The notes beneath the pieces are model-generated. The model did not search any database. It saw only the letters and a program-made list of their open reading frames with translations, and was not told where the DNA came from. Below, one piece after another: positions 61,143 to 64,000 of a DNA stretch of 64,000 nt. Both the position numbers and the translations under genes were made by a program. Numbering within the stretch: position 1 is the first letter of the stretch; each line of letters starts with the position of its first letter. This stretch comes from Bradyrhizobium valentinum (GTDB taxonomy: Bacteria; Pseudomonadota; Alphaproteobacteria; Rhizobiales; Xanthobacteraceae): NCBI RefSeq assembly GCF_001440405.1, contig NZ_LLXX01000161.1:1-64000 (forward strand), in the 5' to 3' direction.

Positions 61143-62183
61143 TTACCCCTGAACCACCGGTCCGCCGACCTTCCTCCATGCGTCGATGCCGCCTTCGATA
61201 TGCGCCGTGTTGGCCAGCCCCGCATTCTTCGCGGCGGTAACCGCCATAGCGGAGCGTTCGCCGAAGGCGCAGAAGAACACCACGCGGCGGCCGGTGGCAG
61301 CGGCGACTTCGCGCAGCATGCCGCCGGGCTTGAGGCTCTCGGAAATGCCGGGATAGGGCGCATGCAGCGCGCCCGAGATCGTGCCGTGCTTGGCGCGCTC
61401 GCTGGCTTCGCGCAAATCGACCAGCAGGATGTCGGGCCGGCCGAGGCTGTTGATGGCGTCGCGGGCAGAGAGCGCGAGCCCTTGCTTGGCAAGCTCCTCC
61501 TGATGCAGGCCGACATGCATGTTGGCGGGCACGGCGACATCCATCATCTTCGGGTTCGGCAGCTTCAGATTGGCCATCAGCTCGATATATTCATCGACCG
61601 AGCGCACCTGCAGCCGCGGATTGTAGCGGCGCTCTTCGCCGATGGTGGAAACCGTGTCGCCCTTGTAGTCGTGGGCGGGGAATACCATGGTTTCGTCAGG
61701 CAGTTTCAGCAACCGGTTGAAAATCGATTCATACTGGGCGCGCGAAGAGCCGTTCTGAAAGTCAGTGCGGCCGGTGCCGCGGATCAGCAGCGTGTCGCCG
61801 GTGAAGACGCGATCGCCCATCAGGTAGCTGTAAGAGTCGTCGGTGTGGCCGGGCGTGTACATGACGTCGAGGCTGAGACCCTCGATCATCACCTTGTCGC
61901 CGTCGGAAACCCGCATCGACACCACGTCGGCTTTGCTCTGCTCGCCCATGATGGTGATGCACTGGGTGCGGTCGCGCAGTTCGCCGAGGCCCGTGACGTG
62001 GTCGGCGTGCAGATGGGTGTCGACCGCTTTCACCAGCCGCAGATCGAGCTCGCGCAGGAGCTGGCAGTAACGGTCCGCCTTTTCCAGCACGGGATCGAGG
62101 ATCAACGCCTCGCCGCCGGCGCGGCTCGCGAGCAGGTAGCTGTAGGTGCCCGAAACGCTGTCGAAGAGCTGACGAAAGATCAT
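61143..62183 (-). CDS. persulfide dioxygenase-like metallo-beta-lactamase protein fused to a rhodanese domain
   Basis: 346 residues in two domains. Residues 1-235 are an ETHE1-type metallo-beta-lactamase fold with metal ligands in DTHLHADHVTGL, TPGHTDDSYSY, GDTLLIRGTGRTDF and PAHDYKG. Residues 240-346 are a rhodanese domain (DILLVDLREASERAKHGTISG) with the active Cys in FFCAFGERSAMA. Known for such fusions: oxidation of glutathione persulfide to sulfite coupled to sulfur transfer with thiosulfate. Located next to DsrE-like and soxB genes on the same strand, consistent with sulfur oxidation. Cytoplasmic; no signal peptide. Confidence 0.9.
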   Translation of the reverse strand: MIFRQLFDSVSGTYSYLLASRAGGEALILDPVLEKADRYCQLLRELDLRLVKAVDTHLHADHVTGLGELRDRTQCITIMGEQSKADVVSMRVSDGDKVMIEGLSLDVMYTPGHTDDSYSYLMGDRVFTGDTLLIRGTGRTDFQNGSSRAQYESIFNRLLKLPDETMVFPAHDYKGDTVSTIGEERRYNPRLQVRSVDEYIELMANLKLPNPKMMDVAVPANMHVGLHQEELAKQGLALSARDAINSLGRPDILLVDLREASERAKHGTISGALHAPYPGISESLKPGGMLREVAAATGRRVVFFCAFGERSAMAVTAAKNAGLANTAHIEGGIDAWRKVGGPVVQG

Positions 62184-62535
62184 GGCGATTTCCCAAACTG
62201 TCTCCCGTCACCCTGAGGAGGCCGCAACGCGGCCGTCTCGAAGGGCGACGGCCCGGCCGATTCATCCTTCGAGGCTCGCTACGCGAGCACCTCAGGATGA
62301 CGGACGGGAAGTGACCTTAGGGCCGACGTAGTTCCAGCCCTGCTCCTGCAATTCCATCAATTGTACCACGCTTGCGTCATTGCGAGGAGCCACCGGGTCC
62401 GGCCTTCGGCCGGCCCGATGATAAACTCCGCGACGAAGCAATCCATGCTTCTGCGTAAGGTTAGATGGATTTGCTTCGCTTCGCTCGCAATGACGGGTGG
62501 CGCATTCGTGCCGCTCGCAATGACAATGTAGGCGC
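62184..62535. repeat. repeat-filled gap with two palindromic elements (families E and F)
   Basis: 352-bp gap. Family E (62204-62308) has ends CCCGTCACCCTGAGGAG and CTCAGGATGACGGACGGG, with hairpins GGCCGCAACGCGGCC and GCTCGCTACGCGAGC. Family F (62375-62495) has ends CGTCATTGCGAGGAGC and GCTCGCAATGACGGG, with CCGGCCTTCGGCCGG inside, and a further half copy (CGCTCGCAATGAC) follows. No gene is seen here. It separates the DsrE-like gene from the dioxygenase gene on the same strand. Confidence 0.75.
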
Positions 62536-62997
62536 TCACGGCCGCACCAGCGTATACCCATTCTCCGTCAGAAACAGGATCTGCGCGACGCCGACCTGCA
62601 CCGGTGTTGCCGCTGATATGAACTCCGGCCGCTTGCCCGCTTCACGTTCGAGCGTATCGACGGTGTTGAGGCAGATATCGAAACGCGCGCCTTGCGCCAC
62701 AAGGCTCTCGACCATCTTGCGGTTGGGATTTTCCGGGCGCAGCAACTCGATGCCGGGGCCGAACGCCACGACCTCTATCGCGACCTTGTCCGGATCGTAA
62801 TGCTTCATCAGGTTGCTGGCGACGCTGAGCACGAGTCCCTGCTTGCGCGGGTCGTTGTCGGAGAGCTGCAGCACGATCTTGTGCTCCGCAAACGGCTTGT
62901 CTTGCAACGGCGCCTGCTGGGCGCGGGCATCGGGCGCGGCCGCTGCGATCAATGCCGCTGCGGCCATGGTGCGAATGATGGTCGAAAAACCGATCAT
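62536..62997 (-). CDS. exported DsrE/F-like protein
   Basis: 153 residues. An N-terminal signal peptide (MAAAALIAAAAPDARA-QQ) indicates a periplasmic location, unlike cytoplasmic DsrEFH. The mature part follows the DsrE fold: KIVLQLSDNDPRKQGLVLSV, VAIEVVAFGPGIELL and a single conserved-position Cys in ARFDICLNTVDTL. DsrE-like proteins bind sulfane sulfur on Cys. The ATG overlaps the soxB stop by 4 bp, so it is co-translated with SoxB and probably handles sulfur in the periplasmic thiosulfate pathway. Confidence 0.85.
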   Translation of the reverse strand: MIGFSTIIRTMAAAALIAAAAPDARAQQAPLQDKPFAEHKIVLQLSDNDPRKQGLVLSVASNLMKHYDPDKVAIEVVAFGPGIELLRPENPNRKMVESLVAQGARFDICLNTVDTLEREAGKRPEFISAATPVQVGVAQILFLTENGYTLVRP

Positions 62998-64000
62998 CCC
63001 TGTCCCGCAATGCCCGGATTGTCTTCAACGCCTTTCAGCGTGACGCCCGGCGGCGCCCGATTGGGCGGCTTACCTGACCGAAGATGCCTGGCGACCACAT
63101 CCCAGATCGGCGCGCCGGTCTGCTCGTTGACCGAGGCCCAACCCGCCACCTTGTAACGCTTGCCGGCCTCCAGCGTATGGCCGTTGTCGAGCTTCACATC
63201 GGAAATCCGTTTTCCCACCGACTCGGCCGGGCTGCAGGTGTAGGACAGCCCGCCGACGCGGACCATGTCGCCGCCCTGCTGGTAATACGGATCGGTGTTG
63301 AAGAGATTGTCGCAGATGTCTTCCAGCACGTCCTTGATCTGGCCGCCGGTCATGGTCTGGACGTAGGTCTCCGGATAGGTGACGGCGGTCTGCGCCAGCA
63401 CGTCCTCCATCGTCAGCGGCTGCCCTGCCAGCGCGGTGGTGCCCCAGCGAAAACCCGGCGACAGCGCGATCTCGGCGTTCAAGTCGCCGAGAAGCGCGTC
63501 GCAGATGAGCTGGTCCATGCTGCCGCTGAAATTGCCGCGGCGATAGAGCAGGCGGTCGGCCACGCCGGTCTTCTCGTCGAGGCCGGCCGCATGCGGCTCG
63601 CGCGTCTTGTCGATCAGCGCCTGCATTGCCGGATCGGGCTTCAGCAGCTCCGAGAACACCGGCAGCAGCCGGTAGCGCACATTGCTGACCTTGCCCTTGC
63701 CGATGTCGAGATCGAGCACCGCCAGAAACTTGCCGTTCGAACCGGCATTGGTGACGAGCGTGACGCCGGCCGGATTGGTCACGGGAATCGGCTGCGGCAC
63801 CGCGTCGTGGGTGTGGCCGCCGAGAATGACGTCGATGCCGGTGACGCGGCTTGCGAGCTTGAGGTCGACATCCATGCCGTTATGCGAGAGCAGAATAACG
63901 GCATCGACCTTGTCGTCGTTGCGATGGGTGTCGACGAGCTTTTGCAGTTCTTCGTCGCGGATGCCGAATTTCCAGTCCGGCGTGAAGCGCTTGGGGTGCG
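62994..64000 (-). CDS. soxB: thiosulfohydrolase SoxB (5' part outside window)
   Basis: About 335 C-terminal residues are visible; the N-terminus lies beyond the right edge. The metallophosphatase core end (VILLSHNGMDVDLKLASRV, VILGGHTHDAV) is followed by the 5'-nucleotidase-type C-terminal domain (FSGSMDQLICDALLGD, YPETYVQTMTGGQIKDVLEDI, YKVAGWASVNEQTG). The NAGSNGKFL and PYYQQGGDMVRVGGLSY stretches are characteristic of SoxB rather than ordinary 5'-nucleotidases. Known role: hydrolytic release of sulfate from cysteine S-sulfonate on SoxYZ in the periplasm. Overlaps the DsrE-like gene; other sox genes should lie beyond the right edge. Confidence 0.93.
   Translation of the reverse strand, partial: HPKRFTPDWKFGIRDEELQKLVDTHRNDDKVDAVILLSHNGMDVDLKLASRVTGIDVILGGHTHDAVPQPIPVTNPAGVTLVTNAGSNGKFLAVLDLDIGKGKVSNVRYRLLPVFSELLKPDPAMQALIDKTREPHAAGLDEKTGVADRLLYRRGNFSGSMDQLICDALLGDLNAEIALSPGFRWGTTALAGQPLTMEDVLAQTAVTYPETYVQTMTGGQIKDVLEDICDNLFNTDPYYQQGGDMVRVGGLSYTCSPAESVGKRISDVKLDNGHTLEAGKRYKVAGWASVNEQTGAPIWDVVARHLRSGKPPNRAPPGVTLKGVEDNPGIAGQG

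Overview
The window is high-GC DNA with the gene content, codon style and intergenic palindromes of a Bradyrhizobium/Rhodopseudomonas-type alphaproteobacterium (Nitrobacteraceae). This placement is by recognition of style and families, not by a database search. It is dense chromosomal DNA with no tRNA, rRNA, CRISPR array, transposase or phage gene that I can see.

Layout. 1-1.6 kb: 3' part of recQ. 1.7-5.8 kb: a three-gene operon for a periplasmic molybdenum hydroxylase with its own triheme cytochrome. 6.0-9.1 kb: converging genes for a CoxD-like AAA+ ATPase, a CoxE-like VWA protein and a HAD hydrolase. 9.2-9.9 kb: a secreted trypsin-fold protease. 10-12.3 kb: an ADP-forming acyl-CoA synthetase. 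12.5-15.6 kb: a class GN sortase and its large VIT/VWA sortase-target protein, with a divergent HTH regulator. 16.7 kb: a cold-shock protein and a textbook terminator. 17-27.5 kb: acyl-CoA catabolism (AMP ligase, two acyl-CoA dehydrogenases, GST, AraC regulator, BKACE, biotin-dependent acyl-CoA carboxylase). 27.7-33.3 kb: a complete Opp/Dpp-type ABC importer. 33.5-35.3 kb: a second AMP ligase preceded by the scar of a deleted iron-type alcohol dehydrogenase/maleylacetate reductase gene. 35.9-40.2 kb: an RND efflux pair. 40.4 kb: an orphan Liv-type binding protein. 42-46.6 kb: MAPEG, AttH-like, FtsX-type permease and ATPase. 46.9-51.4 kb: two MFS transporters and a D-aminoacylase-like hydrolase. 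51.7-54.4 kb: an ATP-grasp enzyme and four small uncharacterised genes. 54.5-61 kb: a vitamin B12 uptake locus, with a cobalamin riboswitch on the minus strand ahead of btuB plus an unknown gene, and btuCDF divergent. 61.1-64 kb: sulfur oxidation (persulfide dioxygenase-rhodanese, DsrE-like, soxB).

The genes suggest a metabolically versatile soil bacterium that oxidises aldehydes or N-heterocycles outside the cytoplasm, degrades branched or unusual carboxylic acids as CoA esters, imports peptides and cobalamin, and oxidises reduced sulfur.

The most striking non-coding structure is the repeats. A roughly 120-bp composite element with palindromic ends occurs seven times, always between convergent genes (six of the nine convergent junctions). 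A second palindromic family occurs five times, always between genes on the same strand. This partition suggests two classes of mobile, hairpin-forming elements retained as, or acting as, 3'-end/terminator modules and intra-operon modules.
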